NCBI GenBank assembly: GCA_025667525.1 | Contig: CM046882.1 | Span: 499,438,292 to 499,502,291, forward strand | Origin: Glebionis coronaria | Lineage: Eukaryota; Streptophyta; Magnoliopsida; Asterales; Asteraceae | Direction: 5' to 3' | DNA length: 64,000 nucleotides | Shown: one piece after another, positions 36,745 through 49,526 of the stretch | Layout: every line of letters starts with the position of its first letter | How positions within the stretch are numbered: the stretch's first letter is position 1 | Program-made: the position numbers and the translations under genes | The notes under the pieces: model-generated | Databases searched by the model: none | What the model was told of the DNA's origin: nothing | What the model saw: the letters and a program-made list of their open reading frames with translations, nothing else

Positions 36745-39700
36745 TTAAACAATAACCTTATGCCTAAAATAAAAGTTGGCTAATTGTTCACGATAACACA
36801 ACGCAGTCTGTATAGGATCATCAACTAGCAACGATAAGCCATGTGATAAACGGTACAAGAAAATACATACCCACACTCCGCAATCGCCATAGAGTCCTCC
36901 CTGCTTAGGAACGTCCTGGGCAATTGTAAACGTTATCTGGTATGTTGTATGGTCAATTCCCTTAGCTGCAAATAAGTCTTCATCGGCTAGAATTGTTGGT
37001 AAGCGTACATACAGAAATATTGTATTCTTACTTAGTGTTAAAAAAAAATATCATCATGCAAACGAGAACACAAAATTATTTAAATATTATTTAACCTTTA
37101 AGCATTCCTTTGTCCTTAGATACCAATCGCAGTAGTCAAATTTGTTATTGTCGCCAGTATCGTAGAAGGTTACTAAACCAGATGGAATATCAAACTCCGC
37201 CAGGAACCAGTGTGTTCCAGGTTGGTTAATAGGTATAAAAACCCTATCAACCTCTGACCATGGCTTAATATATCGTTGCCCTTTCACGTACCATAGAGGC
37301 ATTCCATTTTGAAGTAGCAGCTGCACAAAGTAAGGGCTAACCATGGCCCAATTTGCGTCATGTTCTCGCACGTGCCACATGTAATCCACCCAAAGCTCAA
37401 TATGCTTATACCGGAAAATTGGATTACATTAATACAAGTTAGATTGAAAATTAATGAATAAATTAAACCCCAAAGTATAACTAGTCAAATAGTTTCCGTT
37501 AGTTACCTCATCCATTAGATAACCTTGTCTAGGAAGATCCAAACAGACTAAAGATTCCCAGAAACGTCTATCAACAATTACTTCATTAGACCAAGGAAAT
37601 TTTGAACGCAAACGCCCAGGCCGTCCAAGATAAAGGTCCAATTCATCGCTTATTGAAATTCTGTGTATGGCATTGTGGCTACGTGAAAGATTCTATAATA
37701 ATGGAAAATAAAATAAGTTAGGGAATACATCAATAACTAGAAACCAACAATGGGCACAGAACAAGGTATGTGAAATACCTCAATCCAAGGTCCGACATCT
37801 TGTAATCCGTTAGCCATGTCTAAATCAACGACACCCGATACATCACTGATTTTTTGAAATTTCTGTGATACTGTTGCCCAATCACAATTGCGGTCTGGTA
37901 ATAATTGTGACCTTTTTTGAGGACGGCATTCGGCAAAAGCTTTTTTCATATGATTAGAATTTCTTAATATGTGCCGCCTACTCTTAACATCCATCTCCCA
38001 TTTTTTCATAACCTCCCGTGACCTCTCTTCTGCGAGCAAAAGCTGTTTCTTCCTTTCCTTTTTAATTTTCTGCTCATGAGCATACTGTCGTTCCTCCTCT
38101 ACCAGCTTCCTTTCCTCCTCTGAAATGCGAACCATTAATTCCTCTTCAATGAAATATTCCTGTGATTAACAATGGTAAAATAGGTAATCGTGTATATTTG
38201 CGTGTAATAATATATATCATTAGGTTATCAATGAATAAAATTGTACCACGTCAGTTTCTTCTTCAATCCCGTGATCTGCCGACATCGACACGCAATCATC
38301 ATTGGCGCATTGGAGCAACTGACTATAAATGTTATTAAGAACTGCGCACAAATCTTGGTTTTGTGATTTGAACTTTTCACTAAATGACAATGAAGGAGAT
38401 ACTCCATTCTTCGTAAAACCAAGTACCTATGTTAATTTTACCAGTACGAAAACATATTAAACGTCTGCAAATATTTAAATGTCATGTTGGTAACAAAGAA
38501 GAAAAACCTACCAGTATGATAACCTCAAGTTTGTATATGCGATTATTCAACTCTTTTATAAGACAGTCCTTTATACGGCTTTCCTTTGATCTAGGAATAT
38601 TGACATCAGAAATAGTGATCCTCTCACATACACTATTGCGTTTACGGCTTGCAGCAAGCTTTTGGAAATACGCATCGTACGCATCTGCTTTTCTTTCTGG
38701 AACCTTAGGTATGTATGATTTCAGATACTCACAGGTACTTGAGAACCATTCCGTTTTGTACTCAGTTGATGTAGGACTTAGCTCTTTGATAACCTTTGTA
38801 TCCTGAAACCATATGTATAGTTTAATACCCAGAAAAATTGTGATCCCTTAAAATTTGACTATACAAAATAAATATTACCTTCCCAAATAAAGTCAAAAAA
38901 TCTGATCTTTTCAAAATCTTTTTTTTAGACCACGCAATTCCTCTGGGTGTAATGTCCGAGACTTTGTTCCACCAGTTTACACTATGCAGGAATGACTCCA
39001 TAATCCAGACCTAAAAAGGTTTATTTAATTTTTAACAAAATAATAATAAAAACAAATAAACACATGATTTGAAAATTGTGAACAAAATCATACCTGAAAT
39101 GACCATACAAAACCAGACAGTGTGTAACTTGGCACATAATTACGAGACTTAAGCAACCTTTGAATGTGCTCATCCTTGTGACGGGCCACAACATTGACTA
39201 ACTCTTTATACAACGTATCCCATATATGCTCGCCCCAAGGAAAAGAATTCCATGCTTCCAAATTCTCAATTAACTTAAATAATATGTCATCAAGTTCATT
39301 GGCCAACAAGCGACCCATAAATATTACTTCCAACATAAACAAAAGACATAACCTAACCGCGTCTACGTCACTAAGTTTAGAAAAAAACTACTCATCCTCA
39401 ACAACACCTATTAAATCTAAATTAGTTATCGGTAAACCAACTTTATGCGGGAATACCCGGTTTCTGAATGTCATATCACAGTCGGTATATGCGCTAAGAG
39501 TTTCATGTCCAAACCTGAAACCAGTTATGATGCTAAACTCTTTGCGTCCAAAATGTAGTGTCGAACCGTGGATATTATATAATAACGGCATATCGTAATG
39601 CGAATCGCTAACAGTACACTGTTTCTGTAGGATAAAATCTAGCATATGAACCTCCTGATTAAAATACACAAAGTCTATCCACGGCCCAAAACAGGTGGTG

Positions 39701-39792
39701 CTAAACAGTTTCCTCCGCTTTACATCCAATGAGTTTTTAATAAACTTAAAGTACTTCAATTTACTTCTTATATACACTTTGGCTTCATACTC
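36745..39792 (-). pseudogene. DUF1985-Ulp1 gene B, nearly intact, reading inward from the right MULE end
   Basis: Eight minus-strand exons join in one frame, all phase 0: 39792-39094, 39010-38879, 38802-38512, 38426-38247, 38159-37779, 37692-37507, 37404-37096 and 37026-36745 (820 codons). Exon 1 is DUF1985: EYEAKVYIRSKLKYF, FGPWIDF, TLHFGRKEFSIITGFRFG, DAVRLCLLFM, WNSFPWGEHIW. The 44-codon exon (VWIMESFLH) matches gene A exon 2 in length. A coiled basic/acidic middle follows (ISEEERKLVEEERQYAHEQ). The C48 protease has His in GTHWFLAEF, Asp in FYDTGDN, Gln in PKQGG and Cys in GDCGVWVC. The only lesion I see is an in-frame TAG at 39390-39388. The first exon carrying the true start was not located. 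The likely role is nuclear SUMO-type isopeptidase. Confidence 0.87.
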
Positions 39793-40073
39793 CTAAAATA
39801 AAACAAAACACCGATAAATATGTCTGACTAAATAATATAGATTTATCACAAGGAAAGGAAAGATACATAACGGAAATTTTTCATTAATAGATAGCATGGA
39901 ATCATACAATGGAACGGAAGCAAATACATTCATTCTTAAACAGAAAGGCCTAAATATATTGGCCTACATTCATACTTAACATATATTGGCCTACATAGTC
40001 TAACACACGGTAAACTTAAGGAAACATGACAGAAGATTTGTGAGAGAGCACATGGTTGATATAGGAAAACAAG

Positions 40074-40413
40074 TCACTTGGGGCGAAGGGTGGCCATCAT
40101 AGACATTCTTTTGAGAACCTGGAGCTGAACATGGTTGATTGCACCCAACAAGGCACGGATCTTGCCAAGATCATTGTTGTTGATCTCCTTTAGCAACTTT
40201 GAACATTCATATGCTACACTGCTATTAATGAAGCAGTCTAGTTCTGATATTAAGCCACAACGCTCGTTCACTCGAGCACCCAACATTTCGGCTAGGTGAT
40301 TAAACTCATGCGCTATCAAATGATCTTTGTTATTTTCAGATTCTTATAGAACAAGCATCATGTGCCTGATGTCATTGGAGTTTGCAAGGATGGAAAGCTC
40401 ATGTAGGGTAGAC
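40074..40413 (-). CDS. Small coil-like MULE-borne protein, second copy
   Basis: From an ATG at 40413 the minus strand reads MSTLHELSILANSNDIRHMM, then a TAA near 40345. It then continues ESENNKDHLIAHEFNHLAEM to LKRMSMMATLRPK and TGA at 40076-40074. Without the stop the product would be about 112 residues; the open part from 40319 is 81. It is helical, with two cysteines in ERCGLISELDCF. It lies 5' of Ulp1 gene B in the same orientation, as the first small gene accompanies the left gene set. The function is unknown. The TAA may be a recent mutation, or the lower ATG may be the start. Confidence 0.5.
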
Positions 40414-40550
40414 ATTTTTTTTCAGGTTAGGGTTTGATAGTATATGAGTGTATGAGTCCTAGTAAGGCCATAACCATCCTTTTTATAGATGCATGTTCAA
40501 CTAGTTGTCAAAAGGAATATATTAAATGCTTGGCAAGACTACACCAGGCT

Positions 40551-40846
40551 TTTTGGCAAGTAATATATGGCAGACAACTTTCAAATTACTATTTTTTGCC
40601 AATTTTGTAACAAAATGCCATTCTAAAACAAACTATATATTTTTAAGGTTCCCAATAAAGGAAATTTAGTATGCCTATTCAATATCAATCTAAATCTATT
40701 TTGGCAAGTAATATATGGCAAACAACTTCCAAATTACTATTTTTTGCCAATTTTGTAACAAAATGCCATTCTAAAACAAACTATATATTTTTAAGGTTCC
40801 CAATAAAGGAAAATTAGTATGCCTATTCAATATCAATCTAAATCTA
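40551..40846. repeat. 148-bp tandem duplication
   Basis: The unit starting TTTTGGCAAGTAATATATGG at 40551 recurs at 40699 with few changes. A partial third copy follows to about 40875. It is noncoding and lies between the small gene and the right end of the MULE. Confidence 0.9.
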
Positions 40847-41424
40847 TTTTTTCCCAATTTTGTAACAAAAGGAAAATTAGTTCTTATACAGTACACATAA
40901 AAAAAAATTAAATAATCACACTTCTAATTTATATAATGTTAAAATTACATTGTCTCTAATTAATACAAGTTGGTAACAGCAATAAATTGATTGCAGTGAA
41001 AGTCGCATAAGTCTATAAAGCAAGATGGTGGTTTAACGTTATGTCACCATTAAATTACAAATCAGATAGTACAATGGATTCAATACCAATATATATGCTT
41101 CAAAGATCATAAATCATATTTTAAACAACAATAATCTAATCAATTTTAAATTTATCTAAAATTAAAGAATATTAAGATAAGAAAACTGTTGAATTACTAC
41201 TAACCTGTGCCCACGACATTGTTGGATTGAACGACGATAAAGACGGATTAACAATATGAATGATCTAAAAAAATGAATTTGTCGATGGATTAACTGTTGA
41301 ATTTGTCGTTGGTAATTTCTGGGTAACAGTTATGAATGGGGTTTAAATTGGTCGATGGATTCTAGGAGATGGATAGGTGATGTATTCTAGATCTGCATGG
41401 GCTATAATGAAAATGGGCTGGGGT

Positions 41425-41522
41425 ATTAGCCAAATGTACAAGTCAATATTGTAAATGTACAACTTACTAATCCATTAGCCAAATGTACAAGTCAATATTG
41501 TAAATGTACAACTTACTAATCC
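41425..41522. repeat. 49-bp tandem duplication near the right MULE end
   Basis: ATTAGCCAAATGTACAAGTC and the following bases occur twice in direct succession (41425 and 41474) without visible differences. Confidence 0.9.
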
Positions 41523-41594
41523 ATTTATTTTTATATTTGTTAAAAATAAATACTATAAAAAAAATTATTAATTTATAAATATTATAAACTTTTA

Positions 41595-42023
41595 TATTTA
41601 ATTATAAAAGTACAAGTCGCTTAAATTGTACACTTACACATTCTTACACAATAGTGACAAGTCGCTTAAAGAGTACAATGACACATTCTTACACCAAAAG
41701 CAGAAGTCGCATAAGTTTAATTAAAGTAGCATAATATTTTTAATATTTAAAATATAATAAAAATATGTTATAAAAATAATATAATAAAAAAGTTTCATAA
41801 TAAAATATTCTGAGTCGCATAAAAAGGTACCTTACACAATTGTACTTGTTTCTTACACAAATAGTACTTTTTTTGAAAAAAACACAAGTCGCTTAGGTAG
41901 CATATGGTAGCATGGGTTGCATAGTGTAACATAAGTCGCATCGGTCTATTTTGGGAAAATGTCAAAAACAAGGGTTATTTTGGCAAAGAGATTTAATTAC
42001 AAGTCTATTTGGTTAATTATCCC
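41595..42023. repeat. MULE right subterminal region and terminal inverted repeat
   Basis: AAGTCGC occurs at least five times (about 41615, 41660, 41706, 41888 and 41935). The last 120 bases pair with the left TIR. The element ends ...TTAATTATCCC at 42023. Confidence 0.85.
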
Positions 42024-42032
42024 TTCAGTTTT
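42024..42032. repeat. Right 9-bp target site duplication of the MULE
   Basis: TTCAGTTTT is an exact copy of 17039-17047. Confidence 0.93.
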
Positions 42033-43663
42033 CACTGGATATAGAACTCATAGAGAGAATTTTGACCATTTAGCTATTGATGGGTCGCTTTAGGTTAGTT
42101 TTTATCTCTAACCGGGTAAAATAGCAACATCAATACTCTTCTCCGGTATTTCTTTTTTTACTATTGACAATGCTCAACTTTTGTGTGAGTGATTAGGTCC
42201 AGAACTGCTTATCGGCTCAAACGGGATGCACTAAATGGATCAAGAGACCTAATTCTAAAACCAAAAGAGATTCAGCCTACGCTATCTCCAATCAATTGCT
42301 ATCTTGGTGAAACTTTAGAAGAATCGGCTGTGGTGTGGCTGCATACAAAGTTGTTGAGGGGAAAACAAGTCATTTGTAGTAGTAGACGCTGTCAAAGAAC
42401 TCGAAAGAGTAACCAAAATGGCTGAAGAAGCTGAAGCCTTACAACAGTTGGCCCAACAGAGTCACTAAGAGATGTAAGTTCCACCTCTCTTGTCCTCAAC
42501 CCCGCCCCCTCTTGTGCTGCGCACAAATCCGTACTTATTTCTAAGTTAAAATATCATAGTGTAAACTTATGGGAAGTTAGTCCCTATGTGTATCGCTACG
42601 AACGGAACAGACTTTCCTCAAGTATATTGCTGCGAACAGTAGCTAACAGACCAGTGGGAGTGATGTTGGGATGTATGACCTTCCAGGGAATGTTTATGGT
42701 GTTGGTGATGTCAGTTGCTTTCTAAATGTTTCCTCAAAGAGACAATATATACGCCAGTTGGAATGACCAACAATTGTAGCCGTTTGAAATACCATCTGTG
42801 CTACATGTAAGTACAAGTTTCTTTTCTCCTATTTCTTTCGATATGAATTTCTATGTCCAGATTCTTACATGTCTTTGTATTAAGTAAACAGTCAGCAACA
42901 AATGCTGTGAACTTCTATCAATAATATCGATATATGTTTGAAGAACATATAAATAAATGGCGCTATGGAACTATATATGTTCAATCATGCTCATAAGAAT
43001 CAATGTTATAAGTTTGATGGGTGTCAGCCATTTATAGTTTTATAATCACATTTTCATAACCATTTATTGGGTAGTACTCTTCTTTCAAACTTCTGTGATT
43101 TTTTTGCGCTTTTAAAGCTATATCTTTCATCTATTTTAAACAAACATATCAATCATTATTTGATAATTTTCTAACTTAAAATACCAAAGTCTACAAATAG
43201 TTGTTGACATTATCAATCTTGCATCATGGCATTGTTCAACAATAATATACGGCAATATGATTTTTTATAGTACACCAACCAAAGAATTGAAATATCTCAC
43301 ACCAATCCTGATGGTATATATTTGACTAAAACATATTATCCTTTTTTGGTTCTGTTAAGCGCATGATGTAGGCATTGGTTCTGCATTTATAAAGCATCTA
43401 CTTACCAAGTATGTGTTGATGTGTCTCATCACTTCTAAAGGCAGCTCGCAGTAATGTGTTTCTTAGTGTAACATCCCTTTTCTTTAGAAGTGGTACTCAC
43501 AAAGGTATTTAACATATGCAATTTTCTAAGGGTGAAAACTTGGACCCATTTGGGTTGATGCTGGTATGTTTCTAGCTAAAGGGAACGTGTTAAATGGTTT
43601 AAAAGCGAGCCAAAGTCTACAAATTCATAACATAACACATAATAATGTTTGGCTAAATATAAC
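42033..43663. other. Helitron B interior right of the MULE; possible exon scraps
   Basis: A short plus-strand frame near 42360-42465 reads VVVDAVKELERVTKMAEEAE, a helical captured-exon candidate that I cannot assign. The open frame at 42189-42425 has no family resemblance. Confidence 0.35.
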
Positions 43664-43952
43664 GGGAAAATTTTTGAAAAGTCCCAAGATGTCATTTTTT
43701 TTTACCTTTTTCACCCGTTAAATAAGAATTTTTCAAAATGTCTTATGCAACTTATGCGACTTGTCTAAAAATTGGAAAATTGTAATTTATTAAAAGTAAT
43801 AAAACTTTTTTTTAAAATTATTAAACTTTTTTTTTCTCATTTTTTGAACAAGTCGTATAAATTGCATAAGTTACATAAAACATTTTAAGAAATTCTCATT
43901 CAATGGGTGCAAAAACAAAGGTGACATCTTGGGGCATTTCAAGAATTTTCCC
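43664..43952. mobile_element. Foldback MULE-type MITE (289 bp)
   Basis: The left end is GGGAAAATTTTTGAAAAGTC. The right end, reversed, is GGGAAAATTCTTGAAATGCC. Both continue CCAAGATGTCA. The two arms pair over most of the element, including TATGCGACTTGT against ACAAGTCGTATA. The flanking nine bases are AAATATAAC and AAACATAAA (7 of 9 alike), a decayed Mutator-type TSD. The CGACTT word is shared with the large MULE. Confidence 0.75.
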
Positions 43953-43961
43953 AAACATAAA

Positions 43962-46310
43962 TAGGTAGTAAAAATAAATATGTTAAAGTCTCTATGTAAA
44001 AATAAAAGTTTTAATGTTTTTTATTTTCAACGCAAAAAGGTTTTTTTGTTAAAAATTTGTTGTACGAGTGTTATATTGATTTGTATGAAGTAGAAATAAG
44101 AGTGGATAAAGTGGCAAGAAGATTTAACAAGGTTTGGTCAAACATATATAAGAAGAACCATTACAAGTCACTTGATCACCGAAGTTTTTATTATAAGCAA
44201 CGAGATTCAACGGATTTGAGCACAAAATGCTCGGTGGCTGAAATTCAAAGGATTTGAGCACCGGTGTGTAAGGATTTGAGAACGAATTCTGCATGAGATT
44301 TAAGTTTCCTTACTGTCTTTAAAGCTTGAAATGATTACACGCTACATGGGAGTTTTTTTTAGTCACTTAAAACCAGTTGTGCATCTTTGTGAGCTTTATA
44401 AGTGGAAGTACGAAGTATCCAACAAGTAAAATGATAAGATATTGAAGAATAGAGTAAAAGCATAAAATACTCTATGTGCTATTCAAATTCAACCATTATA
44501 TACTGAAAAAAAAAATTTATATCCAAGATATATATTGTCACCTTAACATTTTGACTTGTTCAAAAAAAAAACCTTAACATTTTGACGTTTGACTTTACCT
44601 TTTATTTTTTTTAACCGGTTACATTTTTATACTTTTGTTAATTTGCAGTTTCGTTTGACACTTTTAGTCACTTAGCTAAGGTTTTCATGTTTGATAGTTG
44701 ACAGTTTTAGTCCTTTAAATAACGTTTTAGTCCTTCAGCTAATTTGCAGTGGTTTGACAATTATTAAACGTTTTTTTTTTGTTTTTTTTGAAAAAAAAAA
44801 TCTTTAGAAAAAAAAAATTCTATTTTTTTGAATTTTTAAAGAAGTTAAAAAAACAAAACATTCTTTTCTAAAAAAAAAATAGTTTTTCAAATTTTAATAA
44901 AAAAACAACTCTTTATTTTTTCTTTGAAGTTTTTAAAAAAATTAAAAAATTAATGTTTTTTCTGAATTTTTTTCAAATGTTAAATAAAAATAATAATAAG
45001 TTTTTTTTCTTCTTTTTTAAAAAGATAAAAAAAATTAAACCTTTTTTTCTTAAAAATAAAATAATTTTTCAATTCTTATAAAAAATAATAATTTTGTGTA
45101 TTTTTCTTCTTCGTTTTTTAAGTTATAAAAATAAGCGTTTTTTCTGAATGTTTATAAAAAATATTTTTTAAACTTTTTTTAGAATTTTTAAAAATAATTA
45201 AGAAAACGTTTATAATTAAAAAGACTAAACGTTTTATTTTTTATAAAAAAAATAATTTCTAATATTTTTTTCTTCGATATTTTTTAAAAGGTTAAAAAGA
45301 CTAAAACGTGTTTTTCTAAAGAAACAAAACTAGGTTTTCAAATTTCTATAATTTTTTTAATATATTTTTATGTTTCCAGTTCATAAAAAGTAAATATACT
45401 TTCTCAAAGTTAAATTTTCAAAAGTTAAAGTATTTTTAAATGGTCGACTTTGCAAATGATTTTCATTATTAAATGGATTGACATTGCAAGTCTTTGTCAA
45501 ATGTTAAATGTTATAACAAATTCCGTTATGTATGTTGAAAAATAAAATAATTCGTAGTGTATAATGGTCATATTTAGATAGTAGATATAGCATATTTTGT
45601 TGTTACCCAGAAGATTATAACTTTCAATATAAATAGTGGTTTATTGGTTTTACTTTTTCTAATTATAGAATATAATCTTTTAACATTATTGTATCAACTA
45701 TGTTACTACTTTTAACTTTTGATTTCAAGTTTATTTTATAACATGGTTGTAACAAATATTTTACTACTTTTATTATCTTCATTATTAAGGCTACTGTTAC
45801 TTAATCTTTTTTCATTATATTCACATAATAGTTGAGATGTAAAGGAGAATAATTAATGATAATTTTAATTTTTACACGATATTCACGTAACAGTTAGGGC
45901 TAAAGGAAAATAAAAATAATCATTTTATAGTTGGAGCGATGAATTTTTAGAGCGCTCTCGAATCCAGTCCACCAGCTTTTGAGGCATTACTTCCGTCAAT
46001 ATATGTAAGTAACATTTTATAATTTTGTCTAATTTATGTAAAAGAATATCCTATGAGATTAAAGTTTTAACAGATGTTACTTCTTGGGGATCAAGTCAAG
46101 AAAGCTATAGAAAAGCTGTAAAGTGTTGTCCAATGTTCTCGAAGTACACTTCCTTTTAGGTAAAGCAATAATCAAAACAATTGTTACTAAATTAACGTAA
46201 ATCTTACAAAACAATTGTCAAACCATAAATAATAATTTTCTAATGTCCGAACTAAGAAAAAAATACAAAAGTTAAAATCTTTAAAAAAACACGTAAAGAA
46301 AAATCACAAG
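43962..46310. other. No gene; long A/T homopolymer-rich low-complexity stretch
   Basis: About 44760-45430 consists largely of runs of T and A with phrases such as TTTTCTGAATTTTT repeated loosely. Outside this part no coding or terminal signals were found. A scrap near 46075-46125 reads LLLGDQVKKAIEKL and is unassigned. Confidence 0.5.
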
Positions 46311-46566
<256 letters not shown>

Positions 46567-46604
46567 CTAATCTTTTAAAATTTTATAGACTTATACAAGT
46601 TGAA

Positions 46605-46937
46605 TGTAAGATATTGTAAATCTATGTATATTCTAGAGAGAGAAAGAGATAGAAAGATGGTGAGAACACACACACACTTAGAGAGAGAAAGTGTAGAAAA
46701 CACACTTTTCATTATGTGTATTATGAATGAACCAACACCCTCTCCAACTAAAGAGAGGGTTTATATACCCAAGCCCATGAGATGGGCTTGGGCTTCCATT
46801 GGGCCGCTGGCCTACACAAGTTGCAGGCTTGGCTTGGTCTTGTTTGTTTACTATTACGATAACTAAACTACGAGCTACTTCTTAGACTATTGTTGGAGTG
46901 ACCGATCCTTTCTAATACGTAAAACGTATTTCCAACA
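46605..46937 (-). repeat. LTR (3' LTR of the copia-type element)
   Basis: The LTR contains purine runs (AGAGAGAAAG) and a palindromic CCCAAGCCCATGAGATGGGC region. It is paired with 51101-51433. Confidence 0.95.
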
Positions 46938-49526
46938 ATCTCCCCCTAAGGGAGGTCACTCCAAACAAGGGCGTTACCCAATTTTACAATAATAAAATAA
47001 ACCTAGCATTCTATGCTTGTCTTGAGCTCGTAGTCTTCGTCTTTAATTTCTTTTTCTTTTTTTGGTGAACACGCTGATGTGATCTTTGATATCAATCTTT
47101 AGCATTAACCTCTTGCCTTGATCTTGTGCATCCTTCACTTGTGATCTTCGCTTCTTCGTGACTTCACATCCCACATACTTATACTTTTGTAATTCTTGAA
47201 AGCTTCAGCGTTTGATACAGCGGAAGACTTGACTTTTAGGCTTTCTAGAATTAAATTAAGTATTAAGTGCATAAAGTATAAGCATGCGGGGACGACTTCT
47301 ACTCGGATTCCGCAACGCCACCGTCTTCAAATGCCGCAACATAAGTAGACACGAACAAAATGGCTTTGAACATTTCATTCTAATTCGGTAGCATTTCTGG
47401 TCGGTGAAGACCGTTGGACGATATAAAATATCGTACTTATGGCAGGTAGATTTAATTAAAAATCTCCTTGACAAGATTTCACGGGTAAACCCGTTCTCTT
47501 TACTCGACCGTTCAAAGCTGACTGCGAACGTAAAGAGTGAATCATTTAGATAAAACTATCCGCATGATTGAAGCCGTCAATTCCGATTTCTGGAACAAGT
47601 TTGATTTATAAAAGAATCGCACCATCGTTGCTTTGTAGTTGTCACGAGCTTGATTTTTGTTGAATCTTGCAAGTTACCTACCAATTTCTATTTGAGGTTA
47701 ACACTCGAAGGATTTCCACTCATCATTGTGAACACTAAGGTATCACTTTGAGTGTTCTGGCAAGATCACTGAGATATTACGTAGAGGTCTGGAACGTGTT
47801 TAAATTCAATTAAGAATTAAACAACTGTTGCTTTCCCGTTATCACAAGTTTGATTCATAAAGAATCGCACAAGTCACCTACCATGAGCTTTTGAATGTTC
47901 GCTCAAGAAGGATTTCCATCTTCATTGTAAATACTTTCGTATTACTCGGATGTTCAAGCAAGATCATGAAGATTTTGCGTAGGACTCTTTAGATCTTTCT
48001 TACTTTTCACAGTGTGTGAAGAAGCAAGAAAATATGGAAGTGTGTCCTAATGATATATTTGATGATCTCAAATGGCTCTAGACTCGATCGTGCATTTTGG
48101 AGATTTTAGTGATCGGAGACTGGAGAAGAGTGCTACCATTTCAATACCAACTTACTCGGAGTGAATAAATCGATAGATAACATGTTGAACTCCGTGTGAT
48201 TAAAACAAATACCTTTTAAGAGATATTTGAGTTAGCTGGGATGGGTTGTGCATTGCATCACTGGGTCCATGATGTCTATCTTCAATATCGAGCATCATTA
48301 AAATGATCTCAATAGCCTATGTGTTGAACCGGTTTCTGCCTAAGGTTGTAAGGAGGGCTTCTTTCTTTAGACCCTTTATCTTTACAATTCTTTTTCATTC
48401 TTCAACCCCTTCAATGCTTACCAATACGTCATAACTAGCACCTTGTTGTAATTGTTCCAGTGCAAACTTAAGTACTTGGTCGGCATTCAGCTACATTCAC
48501 AATCTTTCTCCATCTTTCCTAAGGACTACTATTTCTAGCTATGGAATGTCCTTGGGAAGATTCCTCCGGTTCTAGAAGAATCATTGGACTTAACCTATCC
48601 TACCATCCTTATGTCACCACAATCTTCATCGTCGTGAAATGAATGGGTTTAGGGTAAGTATATGTCACCATGAAGTCCATTTTGGTATAGCAAATCCGTT
48701 TTGCTCCCCCTTAATATATGCCACGATATTTGAAAACATTTCGCACATGTCGGGATGAGCTATCACGTTAAGTCAAACCATTTTTGATTAATCATTTCCC
48801 ATAATAAATCACATTTTCTCCCCCATGTTAAAAATATTAACCCAATCGATGTTTTTAATATCAATTGATTTAACAAAGTTTTTGGGAAGAAAAACGCAAG
48901 TCCATTTTAGCTTCATGATACCAAATGTGTGAGATATGATACCGATTTGTAAAACAATCACATATTCACCATATTAGAAAAAATTGACAAGGTTGGACCT
49001 GATTGATGAGAACATCATATGATAAGATCACATGGTTCTTGTCGAAAAATGTTGGTCGCCTCGTCACGTCTGAAGTCGTCTCTTGGCACCACATGTACGA
49101 TTGGTATCTTTGTCTTGACACCAATTAGTGAACTTGGCACTTTCGGCATCGAAAATTCTGAATGCTTGACAATTTCTCCCCCTCAATTGTTGACCCGTGT
49201 TCTATTGAAAGAGTTGTAGTCGTCGTTTGAGTAGTCTCATCGTCGAGTATATAGATACCAATTATAGATTGCTATGGTTGTAGAGATGATAACTTCATAA
49301 AAACAAGATTTCTCTTGTTTTAACAAATAAATGCGCTGATGCGTACATAGATCCGTGTTAGATTGTGTTATAACGTAAACACAATCCCTTACATGGTTAT
49401 AAAGTAAACCATGCCCGAGAAAATTAATTCCCGTTGTGAGCCAAAGCTATCATAAGAAATACTTGACTTTAATGTGAAAACCGGGTTGCAGTCTGAAATA
49501 ACTACAAGCCATGTTTTGTTGAGGGG
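46938..49526. other. Noncoding interior of the copia-type element where pol would be expected
   Basis: On the minus strand no copia pol motifs appear and frames are short. The stretch contains several internal similar blocks, for example CATTGTGAACACTAAGGTATCA near 47725 and CATTGTAAATACTTTCGTATTA near 47925, indicating an old internal duplication of about 200 bp. Confidence 0.6.

Larger units (their letters stand above)
17048..42023. mobile_element. Mutator-like element with two Ulp1 genes (24,976 bp, includes a nested LTR element)
   Basis: The left end begins GGGCTAATTACCCAAATAG. The right end, read on the minus strand, begins GGGATAATTAACCAAATAG. The two inverted repeats stay alignable for roughly 100 bases, sharing for example TTTGCCAAAATA and a block with TAGACC followed by GCGACTT. 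A perfect 9-bp TSD flanks the element. Subterminal DNA at both ends is rich in GCGACTT/AAGTCGC motifs. From left to right it contains a DUF1985-Ulp1 gene (+), an unknown two-exon gene (+), a small coil-like gene (+), a GRF gene (-), a MURA transposase (+), a second DUF1985-Ulp1 gene (-) and a second small coil-like gene (-). Without the 10.1-kb LTR insertion the element is about 14.9 kb. Ulp1-bearing MULEs are known in plants (Kaonashi/KI and CUMULE groups). Several genes now carry one disabling mutation, so it was probably autonomous until recently. Confidence 0.92.

Noticed and set aside
38429..38806. Plus-strand 125-residue ORF
   Set aside because: It is the antisense shadow of an exon of Ulp1 gene B. 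The same holds for 39194-39598 and 35110-35346.
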